Part shown: one piece after another, positions 54,940 through 64,000 of the stretch
Layout of the letters: each line of letters begins with the position of its first letter
Numbering within the stretch: the first letter of the stretch is position 1
Program-made: the position numbers and the translations under genes
Assembly: GCA_015680685.1 (NCBI GenBank)
Contig: MNCI01037953.1
Location: forward strand, 1,248,542 to 1,312,541
Direction of reading: 5' to 3'
Source of the DNA: Gnetum montanum
Taxonomy: Eukaryota; Streptophyta; Gnetopsida; Gnetales; Gnetaceae
DNA length: 64,000 nucleotides
Notes under the pieces: model-generated
Databases searched by the model: none
Told to the model about the DNA's origin: nothing
The model's input: only the letters and a program-made list of their open reading frames with translations

Positions 54940-55066
54940 ACAAAAAGATAAGATAAGAAATTGAAAAAATTAAAAATTAAAAACAAAAATTGTAAAATTA
55001 AAGAAAATGAAAAATATTTATTAATCTTGCTTGTTATTAAAATGGGGGATATCCCCCATAACTAAA
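54940..55066 (-). promoter_or_regulatory. Internal PPT-like site and T-rich tract of element B
   Basis: The minus strand has TTTAGTTATGGGGGAT (55,066-55,050), followed by T-rich sequence, the same order as in A and C. Confidence 0.45.
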
Positions 55067-55395
55067 CGGTTGAGCATGGTGAGGATTAATAAATGAAAGA
55101 TGAGGATCCTTGCATGTTGGAAACATCGAAACTTGGTCATACTTACCCCATTGGGGTTCACACACTTGATTATAGTAAGCATAGTGGTGCAATTTATGAG
55201 ATCTGGTTCTCGGATAAAGAGTTAACCCACTATGATACTTGGGACCATAAGATGGTATGCAAGGATTAGGATGTCACTTTCCATGGTTGTATTTATTGGG
55301 CCATATGGTTGTTGGAGTGTTAATTGGTGGCCCTAATGAGGTGACATGAGGCATTGGGCTCAAAGAGAAGGGTGCACCACAGTGTTGGACTTGTG

Positions 55396-57041
55396 CTAAG
55401 TTGGAGAATGTAGTGGCCTTGGAATTGTGTTGTCCCTTCCCATGGTCATGTCTAAAGAAGGGACGCCTTCGATGTTGAGGAGGTCTCTCACTACTATTAG
55501 CAATAGTAGCATAAGTAAAGTTTGTGGGTTGTTGCTATGGTGCAAACACTTCAGGAATAGTTGGCAGTGATGTAGAAAGAGGAAAAGGATGAGAATGTTG
55601 AAATCTAGGAGAAGTGTAAGGTCCACAAGCTGGTGGTTGTGTTGAGGACATGGGCTAATAGTACTGAGGGAAATAATTATACGTGAAATAGAGTATGTTG
55701 ACCCAGTCGGGAAAACAGGATGTTGAACTAGATAAGCATTTGGATTCGAATGATACAAAGGGTGTCTCCAGTTTAGGAATGGCTTCCCCCACAACTGGGA
55801 TTGTTGCCACTGTGATCGAACACAGTATCTCTATATGAACTCTGGGTGTAACGTTCTTCCCCAATGCTCATATAAATGTAACAAGATTGGGCATTGGCCC
55901 TTAGGGTGATCATATAGGCAAATGTTGCATCCATATGGATGATTGGAAGTTGAGCCCTTATCCTCCTCATTCCTTCCTTCCAAATGTCTAATGATATTTT
56001 TTCCTGCTTCTTGGGTTGTCAAAACTCTATCTCCAATAATATCTATAAATTCTCCACACTTTTTATGTGTCCATTCCAACATCTTATTGATCTTTGCCTC
56101 AACTTCTTCTAGTGATTGTTGTGTTGGCAAAGATGGTTTTTCCCCCTTGAGATAGGTTGATTTCTCCTTTTTTTTTATTATAGACCTTTGTTAAGTTGAG
56201 ATTTTAGTCCCGTTGATGTTTTTCAACACTCTCCCATCTAGCCATTTCTCCTTCTTCTTTTGCTAACCACTTAATAAGCTCTTGGACTGGATGGGTTCGT
56301 AGTTCGTATAGTTGACCTTAGGCATATATTCCTAGGGTCTCTCTTATTTCATCATGAAGCCCATCAATGATATGGTACATTAGCCTTTCCTCCAAGAACT
56401 CATGGCCTGAACAGTTGTTTAACAGTGCATAATATCTTTCTAATGCCATGTCCAAGGGTTCATGTTGTGCTTGTTTCCACTCTTGGATTTGTTTCCTTAA
56501 GGCTGACACTCTTGCATATGTTTGATATCTTTCGTTAAAGAGTTCTATCATTGTTGGCAAACGTCATATTGAATTTGGTTTTAACGATCTATACCATACT
56601 TTTGCTTGGCCAACAAGTGTCATAGGAAAGACCTTGAGCTTTTTCCACTCGTTATCAATGTTTTTCCATGCACATGCATCATAGAAGGCTTGTAAGTGTT
56701 GTTGCAAATCCAAGTCATAGCCTCCTAAAAAATTGGGAAAGTTGTTTAAATCGAGCCTGGGTAGGCAGCTCTCTTTACGATACCTGCTGGAGATTCGAAC
56801 AACCTCTTTTATTTTCATTAGGCTTGTAGTGGTCAGTAGGGGTTCATCATCATCGAGTAAGNATCATTGAGTAAGTCATGCTTTCATGTGTTGGGACAAT
56901 GCTTCCTTCATTTATGTTTATGTTTATAAGAAACCCCCACTTTGGATTGTGTACTCCAATCTTCATTGTCATATAATTTGTTGGTTCTCAATGAATTTCC
57001 TCACTAGATATGGCATTATCATAGTCTTGTAGGAGAGGCAT
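55396..57041 (-). pseudogene. gag: gag of element B
   Basis: Begins near 57,041 with MPLLQDYDNAISSEEIH, then a stop. The capsid part (56,818-56,150) reads RLDLNNFPNFLGGYDLDLQQ, LKVFPMTLVGQAKVWY and YHIIDGLHDEIRETLGIYA. The knuckle near 55,925 is CNICLYDHPKGQCP, with both Cys of the pair. A Pro/His-rich tail runs to 55,396. No protease motif follows, unlike A and C. A single N at 56,862 sits in a short duplicated stretch. Confidence 0.8.
56862..56862. other. Single N at a contig join
   Basis: ATCATCGAGTAAG precedes and ATCATTGAGTAAG follows the N, a 13-bp repeat consistent with unmerged overlapping ends. Confidence 0.55.
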
Positions 57042-57160
57042 GGTTATGCAACTGTGTGTGAATTTATATATGACTTTTTATAATTATTTCTTCCTAAAAG
57101 ATATATCATTAATTCCTGTACAGCGACCTTGTATGATATAACTAATCTAGATAACTAGCA

Positions 57161-57182
57161 CTATCCTCGGCAATGGTGCCAA
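57161..57182 (-). promoter_or_regulatory. Primer-binding site of element B
   Basis: The minus strand reads TTGGCACCATTGCCGAGGA next to the 5' LTR, a tRNA-Asp-type site. Confidence 0.7.
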
Positions 57183-57942
57183 TGATGAGTGGTGAGGTAC
57201 CCTTACACTCAACCATACAAATATGATCGTCCACACATGATCTGGTCAAACTTCATAGATGGACTAGTTGTGGTATCTAGACAATCATTCTTAGGTCGTA
57301 GTTCGCTATCTTCCCACTTGGACTAGTATTAACTTGTCACGTATGGTTTAGTCCAAAGTGAAGTGTATAATGTGTTCCTATGCTAATGCTACTCCTGAAG
57401 ACAATGGAAAATAATATTGACTAAGCTAAGAGAGAGAGAGGATGAGAGAGAATCTAGACTAGCCTAAGTGCGATGAGCATCCATTCCTTAATCATTCGTA
57501 CACACCTTGGACCTTGTGCACAACTACCACTGGGATTACCAAGTGCAGATCCTAGGTATGCTATTGGATTACCAAGTAGTCACACTTAAATGCTCATAAT
57601 CAATTCATACTCATTCTGCATTTAACAAGAGTTTAGGGTGAAGAGATATTAACTAAGAAAGCAGTAAATAATAATTAAACTAAGTGAATGCTGCAATGAT
57701 GAAGTAATCTCAATCTTTATTTCCGATAACGTGCGTGTCCAAGTACATCACACTTGAATAAGGATGTTGTACAATTACAATCACCACACTACGGGCATAC
57801 ACTGGGAGAGAAGGGTTAAGAGAAGAACTACATAAAACTTAACACTTAAACTAAGAATTGAAAAATTGCTCATCAGAACTATCTAGCTCTTATTTATAGA
57901 TGAGGACGCGATATTGCAGTTAAGTAAAATGGCGACTCATCA
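57183..57942 (-). repeat. 5' LTR of element B
   Basis: 760 bp, homologous to 49,407-50,211. The TATA box CTATAAATAAG is kept, but most GATATCGC units near 57,905 are lost (GCGATATTGC remains). Confidence 0.9.
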
Positions 57943-60200
57943 ACTCCCAAGTAGTTTTTGAGCTTCCCTATTTTTCACACTAGAGCTAGGGAGCTCAACG
58001 TGTAAGACTAGGGGAAACCACTTTTTGGCCATCTAGGATCAGTTTTTTGAGGTTTGAAGGCTCCAATGACTACTAACAAGACTCTAAAGTGTATGTAAGG
58101 TCATTTAATGTCATTCTAAGGTGCTTATGAGCTCCAAATGAGTCTTTCCCCCTCAGTTCCAATGCTAGGTAGCATGGACAAGGAGATTCCTAACATGGAA
58201 GAGTCATAAATCTTAGATCTAGGCTAGTTTTAGTCTCAATCAATTGTACATGTGTGCTTCTAGGGTTATTGGGGTCCAGGGATTAGGGTTTGAGCTCAAG
58301 TTTTCCTATTTTGGAGATTTCCTATATGGTTTTTGAGCTTTCCCCTCTTTTTCCATGCTAGGGATACTATTCCTAGCATGGAAGACTAGGGTGAAATAAG
58401 TTTTTGCCATTTTGTATCATTCCTAGTCATGTATATAGGTCTTCGAGGTTGCTAATGTTGATTGTCAATGCCTAGTATTAAACTTTGGTCATTTCAATGG
58501 TTATGAAGTGCTTTTTGATTCGTCCCCCTCCTCTCTCTCTCTCTCTTTGCCCCCCCCANATTTGTGATCAATTTTGGCAAGCCTAAGGATCTTAGGATGC
58601 ATAAATGTGATGCTAGGACACACATAGGATTTTCCAGTGTTCATTTAAGGTTTCTAGAAGCTATTTTGGAGTCCCCCTAAAGTTCCCCTTTTTCTTCCAT
58701 GCTAGACAACATGGAAGAGGTGGTTCTTAGCATTGAAGAATTGAGGGACCTTGATTTTTGCTAATTTTTGACAATTTTGGCTATGCATGCAAGCTTCTAA
58801 GGTAGCTAGTCTTGATTACTAACACCCAATGTCAATATTTGGTCATTTCAAGGGTTATTAGATAATTTTTGGGCTTTCCCCACTATTTTCATGCTAGGGT
58901 TTCCATGCTCAATGTGGTAGATTGGGGGGGGAGGAATTTTTGGCTATTTTCAATTAATTTTGGCTATGCAACAATGTCTACAGGGTTGCTAGCATTAACT
59001 AGCAATGTTTAAGGGCAAAATCTAGTCATTTTGAGGGTTTTTAGGCTTCTCCCCTTCCCTCCACATTGAAGGTGGGAGGCTCATCATGGATAGGATCCCC
59101 CTCAGTGTGGAGAACTAAGATGAGGTAATTTTGGTCATTTTAGATGACTTTTGAAAGTCCTATAGCTTTCAAAAGGATTAGATTGCTTCAAAAAGTCCAA
59201 TTTCATACAAACTTCCATAGTTTTGGCTTCCCCCCATCTATCCATGCTAGCATTGGGATGTTCAACATAGAAGAGATCTCCTTTAATCAAGAAAGTTGGA
59301 TCCAGGTCATATTAATAGCCAAAAGACCATGCATGTCAACCTCTAGGGTTGCTAGTATCAACAATCGGTGTTTGGTACCATGATCCATCAGTTTAGGAGT
59401 TCCTAGGTGCCTTATGCAATCTTTCCCCTTTCTTCCACACTAGGCATGATGCCTCTAGTATGTACGAAAGGGGGATGGTAATTTTGTACCAATTTTTTAG
59501 TGTTTTCAAGGTCTTTGGAAGCTCCAGAGGGTTCTAGCAAGGTCTAGGGGTCACCGAGCTTTGAGAAATTGTTACTATGCAGTTAATTTGGGTCATTTTT
59601 TGCTTCCCCCCATCCATCCACACTAGGAATGAGATGGGTCATTTCTTAGTGTTTTCAAGATCTTTGGAAGCTCTAGAGGATTCCAATAAGATCTAGGGGT
59701 CATCAAGCTTTGAGAAATGGTTACTCTGCAATCAATTTGGGTCATTTTTTGCTTCCCCACATTCTTCCACATTGGGAATGAGATGCTCAATGTGGATGAA
59801 GCCTCCCCAATGTGAACACATCAAATCACAAGGTTTCAACCAGTTTTGACCAATTTTGGCTAAGTTTGGTGAGGTTTTGGGATTACTTGAGATGCTTAGA
59901 GGGGTTCTAGGTCATGTGGGGTCCACTTCAGGATCAAACTTAGGCTAGATGGGTGTTAGGGGTAAGAATAGGTGTTACCCTCATTTCTTCCATACTAGGC
60001 ACTATTGCCCTAGTGTGAAAATCCCTGTTGTCTAGTTTTGTCCATACCTTATCCCTTTTGGGAGCTAGAGGTTGAAAAAAATAAGTCTTGGTTACCAAAA
60101 ATGGAAAAATAATTATGTTTTAATGTTTTTACAAAGTGGGAGGCATGTATCCATGTTGAGCATGGTATCCCCAGTGTGGATGCATGGGAATTTAAGGCTT
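57943..60200. repeat. Hairpin tandem array, right part (about 185-bp units)
   Basis: About 12 to 13 units with hairpins near 57,962, 58,144, 58,339, 58,690, 58,870, 59,045, 59,230, 59,425, 59,603, 59,752, 59,975 and 60,140. The best stem is TTCCATGCTAGG (58,351-58,362) with CCTAGCATGGAA (58,372-58,383), 12 bp with a 9-nt loop. Another is TTCCACATTG/CAATGTGGA (59,765/59,788). Contains an N at 58,559. Confidence 0.7.
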
Positions 60201-60635
60201 GGTCATAGCTTTATGTGTTTAAGAAATTAGAACCCAGCGTTGATGCAATTTTGGATAGAAGGAAAGGTGTATGGTGGGGCCAATAACCCAAAAATTTAAA
60301 ATTTTGAAAAGTGAAGCTATTTTCCACCAATCTTAGTGTTGAAGAAAGTTGTCCTCCTTTTGCACTTTAGTGCACTTAGAATCATGGTGCACTAAATTAG
60401 CAACTAGGGTTTAGAGGTGGGCATTTAAGTTTATATGTAGTTTATATTGTAAAATTTTATAATTTTTAATCACACTATCCATTCTACACCAACAACACAT
60501 TAGAGGAGAGCTTTGGTAAAGAATTTTACTATAGAGAGCACCAATCTTCAACATGGAAACCTCCCATCTCCCCTGCAAACAACATTGAACCTTAATCTTC
60601 CTCAATTCTCATCCTTCCTAAGCATTGAGCTTGCC
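60201..60635 (+). other. Spacer and presumed leader of the antisense gene in element F
   Basis: No coding sequence. AT-rich TTTATATGTAG (60,430) could be a weak TATA element for the + strand gene starting at 60,636, but no match is convincing. Confidence 0.3.
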
Positions 60636-60763
60636 ATGGCACCCAAGTAGTGTGGAGGGAAGAGTTGGAATCCTAAGATTCAAAAAGCATACGAGTATGC
60701 CAAGGAGCTGTCAAAGGTTTCTAGGCCTATCTCCATCTAAGCTTTGTCTATTACCACTCCAAG

Positions 60764-62430
60764 GTAGGCATTTCTACCTATTTTTGCTTTTGTTTCTTAG
60801 CTATTTTCTATGGTTTTCTTGCATTTTTCTTACCGCATGTGGGGTAGCTTCTCTAAAATCTACGATGATAGTGGGGGTAAATAAAAATTCTAACAAAATC
60901 CCACCTCTTATTTTGGCCTTTTACACATGGATCCATGGTTGTTTCATTGTTTTTTCCTTAATGGAATTGATTTCTAAAATTAAGCATGTTGTTTTCATGC
61001 TTTTTCCCAAAATTTTAGGGTAGGGTCGTTTCTGTCAAATCTAGGATTAAGGATTTGTTAAAAGCAAATTTTAACAAAATCATATGCCATTATTTTGGTA
61101 CATTTTCTAATGGGTATCAATCTTTTCAGCTATTTTTGCTATGTTTTTATGGCTACATTAAGTTGTCCTTTAGGAATCTTAGCTTTTTACATGACTAAGT
61201 AAGCAATTTTTTGTATATTTTCCTAATAATAAAACTACATATTTTTAACATTTGATGATATAATTGTATAGCCCTTTATTTAAGCTTGCTAATGGCTATT
61301 TTTTCATTCAATTTTGATTAACAATGATGGAGTTATGGCTATTTTCCTCAGGTCATGCAGTTAGGTTTTTAGGCCATTTTTATATTTTCATATAAGTTCA
61401 TGAATTTTTTCTAAGAAAACGGCAAAGGTTTTGGTTTTTTTTTTTGGCTATGATTGAGTAGGTCTTAGCTTCAGCTTTCCAACAAAGGTGGAATCACTCA
61501 AATTGAACTTAAAATTAATTTTTAAATAATTTCTTATTAAGCCTATGTCAAAAGTAGGTTTGTACCAATTTTAGAATTTTGTTCACATTGGTGAATTTTT
61601 TTTGAACCAATGACAAGGATTTTGAATTTTGTTTAAGCATGGGTGCTTACATCTTAATTTAAGCTTTCAAATGGTGGTAAAATCACTCTATTTTGAGTTC
61701 AAAATTTTTTTTGATGAATCTTTTACCAACCTTACGTGAAAAGCGTTTGATGCTAACGGTTATGGTCCATGTGAAAATAGCTATGCATTTCTATTTGCAA
61801 TGGTTATGGCTGAAAATCTTGTGATTTCAAGATTCTTTCCATCATGGAATCATTGAAATTAGAGCTTGTATGATTATTTCCATCATGGAATCATTGAAAT
61901 TAGAGCTTGTATGAATTTTTGATAAATGTTTGGTTATGGCTGTGTAAATTAGGCAAAATTGTGGTTGTAGCACATTACCCCTTTGGGGATGAAAGTGATC
62001 GATATGTGTAGCTTTCTCTTATCAACATGTAAAACTTATGTTTAAAATTTTTTTTAAGAAAAATAAAAGCTTTACTATTTTTAGAAGGCTTATGGCTATA
62101 TTTTTAAAAAATTTTTAATGTTTTGTTAAGTTTAATGCTTTTTCCTAAATTTATGCATAGTTTTAGTGCTTCTCTCTAAGTTTATGCTTAGTTTAGAATA
62201 ATGCTTAGATCTAGCTATAAGGTTTTGGCTATAATATTTTGGTTATGAAGTAAAAGGCTATAATATTTTGGTTATGAAGTAAAAGGCTATAAAATATGGT
62301 AATAATGCTTTTATGGAATTTCTTAAGCCAACTTACATAAACACCTTAGAGCTTTTTATAGAGGCATGTTTTCTCCAAATTTGCTAAGTAATATCAATTG
62401 TTCATAATGCTTTTTTTTTTTTTTTTNCCT
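60764..62430 (+). other. T-rich putative intron of the antisense gene in element F
   Basis: Strongly T-rich on the + strand, as plant introns are, from GTAGGC at 60,764 to a T17 run and N at 62,427. It contains two short tandem duplications (about 61,846-61,917 and 62,221-62,290). No coding sequence recognised. Confidence 0.4.
62427..62427. other. Single N after a T homopolymer
   Basis: A run of T interrupted by N at 62,427. Homopolymer-induced contig break. Confidence 0.5.
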
Positions 62431-63190
62431 ATCCTCATCATCATGGAGTTGGTGGGTATTTTGTGCTACATTGGTCATCCCAAGACCAATGCCTCACTCC
62501 CCAATATGCCTTTGGGGAAGGCTTCACTATGATTCTGGCCTGGGGCCAGGGAATTCCTTGCCTATATCTTAAAGGGCTTTAGTATGATGCTATGATCACA
62601 CTTATCTACAAATGTGGTTGGTGCTATAGTGGAGTCTTTGCTACCTCAAGCATTTAACTTGATTTCCAAGTTCATCATTGAAAAGTTGCCAACAAGAGAA
62701 GCAACAGATGCTATCGATTCACATTACCTCATAGAGATCTACATGATGCAAAGTATAGTCAATATAATGCTAACAATACTCTAATGATGGTGCATAGAGC
62801 CCACATGTTATTCCAAAACCTACCTAGCACTGTGTATCATCTATAGGGATAAGCATGGTTATTATAATGTTTTTATCCTTTTAGCTTGACTACCTTTCCT
62901 AACTTCATCGATTTTACAAACTTCTTGCAGGTACAAGGTTAATGATCAAATCTTGGCAGTGGCTTAAACTATTTTAGATGAATTCACCAAGAGTCCTTAG
63001 ATTAGAACTGTTGTGTATCAATAGTTAAGAGGAGACTTTGATGCATACATTTCAAGGTTCAACCTTATATACAATAAGTGTAAGGATGATGAAATGATGC
63101 ATAACTGGTGGGTAGACTCCAACAACTCCATGGAATAGACCCTTACAGTTGGGACCTCCACTTAAATCACACTAAATAAGAAGAGGAAAG

Positions 63191-63310
63191 GTAAAAATAA
63201 AGGCTATGTTTTCTAACATTTTATGGTTATGAACATTCTAATTATTCTTTTGTTTTAACTAGTTATTAAACTTGCTTATGTTGATGCTAAAATTGGTTAT
63301 TGCTTTGCAG
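63191..63310 (+). other. Well-defined 120-bp intron in the antisense gene of F
   Basis: Starts GTAAAAATAA, is T-rich, ends TTATTGCTTTGCAG. The reading frame before (LNKKRKG) continues after it (SSTSVDVTIPLL). Confidence 0.55.
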
Positions 63311-64000
63311 GATCTTCCACCTCTGTTGATGTGACCATACCACTTTTAGGAGCATGTCATGAGGATACCCTCATGCTAAATTTTGATGAGGTGGTACCAA
63401 AATAGGAGTGGTTGAGGGGACAAGTGCCTAGATAGCAAACATCCAATGTGCAGGTTTACTTGATGTAATTATGGCACCTATCCCTTCCAACACTGCTACA
63501 AAAATGCTACACATCATTAACTCCTTCAATGAGAAGGCTGGTCATTTTAGCATAAAAATTTAGGATATTAAGATCAACATAGACATTAATGAGGGCCTTT
63601 ATGCAGCTTTTTTGGTGTCCTTGCTGATGGGGCAAAGGTTCCCACTAGGATAGTTAAGGAATTGGGCCATTGTAAGGAAGTTTTGAAGTGGCTTGGTGAT
63701 AACATGGGCCACTCTAGAATTTCCATGTATGGATCCATGAACCTTGACACAAATAAATAATATCCTTTATTTAGGTCTTATGAATTTCCTAAACTATTAT
63801 AGCTAAACAAGGTGATCAACATTGCACAAGTGTGGACCTTTAAGAAGGTCTTAATGGATGGCACCCAATTTAGCTAAGTAGCTACTTTAGTTGCTAGGCT
63901 TATGAAGGAGATCCTTAGACTTTGTATAAACACCTCTATAATAATCCACATGTACTTTGCATTTTTTATAGGTTATTTAAAGAGGTTTGCAAAGTTTCTG

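Larger units (their letters stand above)
49407..57942 (-). mobile_element. Element B: non-autonomous Athila-like element (gag plus extra ORF)
   Basis: 8.54 kb on the minus strand: 5' LTR 57,942-57,183, primer site, gag, internal PPT-like site and T-rich tract, conserved motif, a second promoter and a long extra ORF, PPT, 3' LTR 50,211-49,407. No protease, RT or integrase was recognised. It is inserted in the hairpin array of element F. Confidence 0.85.
43686..64000 (-). mobile_element. Tat-like element F (minus strand), partial, containing element B
   Basis: From right to left the element would read (gag and pro beyond the window), antisense gene (+ strand), hairpin tandem array with element B inside, RT, two RNase H domains, integrase, 3' non-coding. 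Homologous to element G over pol, over the GACCTTAAACT-type repeats and over the antisense gene. Confidence 0.65.
60636..64000 (+). pseudogene. Multi-exon antisense gene of element F, 5' and middle part (continues past the window)
   Basis: Opposite in strand to the RT and integrase of F. Exon-like blocks: 60,636-60,763 (MAPK, a stop, then NPKIQKAYEYAKELSKVSR; donor AAG|GTAGGC); 62,453 to about 62,850 (MELVGILCYIGHPK; IEKLPTREATDAIDSHYLIE); 62,931-63,190 (acceptor CTTCTTGCAG, peptide LRGDFDAYISRFNLIYNK, donor AAAG|GTAAAA); 63,311-64,000 (acceptor GCTTTGCAG). The last intron is 120 bp with clean GT-AG borders, and the frame continues across it. The final block contains NEKAGHFSIKI, INEGLYAAF and MYFAFFIGYLKRFAKF, homologous to the main exon of the antisense gene in G. 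Stops and shifts show decay. Function unknown. Confidence 0.55.

Noticed and set aside
60625-61023. 132-codon + ORF starting near 60,625
   Set aside because: Only the first part overlaps the exon-like block, in a different frame, and the rest translates T-rich intron sequence into hydrophobic residues.

Overview
This window looks like intergenic DNA from a large, repeat-rich seed-plant nuclear genome. I favour a gymnosperm-like genome at low confidence; there is no direct taxonomic marker. I see no intact host gene, no rRNA or tRNA gene and no CRISPR array. Almost everything is LTR retrotransposon, mostly Ty3/gypsy (Tat/Ogre-like and Athila-like) with one Ty1/copia fragment. All coding regions are broken, and many stops sit where related elements have Gln or Trp codons, as expected after long cytosine methylation. 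Seven isolated N characters mark contig joins, and some of these joins are demonstrably wrong.

Layout. (1) 1 to about 17.47 kb: Tat-like element G on the + strand, open at the left edge: gag, pre-protease domain, protease, a 6-kb interval, then RT, RNase H, a second archaeal-type RNase H and integrase, then a 3' non-coding/LTR-like region with a TATA box. The 6-kb interval holds a multi-exon gene on the opposite strand with its own TATA box. (2) 17.5-28.35 kb: old Athila-like element D (minus strand), cut inside its RT by element A (19,892-27,183, + strand, TSD CTATA) and cut at its protease by copia element E (28,356 to about 31,345, truncated). (3) 32,392-43,680: element H (+ strand, LTR ends TGTCACATCC...GGGATGTCACA, about 2 kb internal region without pol), whose 5' LTR is split by element C (32,795-40,840, minus strand, TSD CATAT). 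(4) 43.7-64 kb: a second Tat-like element F on the minus strand: integrase, RNase H, RT, then a roughly 185-bp tandem array of hairpin-bearing units, then a + strand spliced gene homologous to the antisense gene of G. Element B (49,407-57,942, minus strand, TSD ACTCT/ACTCC) sits inside the tandem array.

A, B and C are non-autonomous relatives. They share LTR ends (TGATG...CATCA), a tRNA-Asp-like primer site, a gag with a C-x2-C-x3-H-type knuckle, an internal copy of the polypurine tract followed by a T-rich tract, and a conserved 3' motif, but none has a reverse transcriptase. A keeps gag and protease, C keeps gag, protease and an integrase piece, and B keeps gag plus a downstream ORF.

The most interesting signal is the spliced antisense gene found in the same place in both Tat-like elements (minus 9,512 to about 4,660 in G; + 60,636 to the window edge in F). 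Its canonical introns, TATA box in G, shared domain, acidic tract and coiled-coil C-terminus suggest a self-contained transcription unit inside the element, opposite to the retroviral-type genes. Element B carries a possibly related protein in sense orientation, also behind an internal TATA box.
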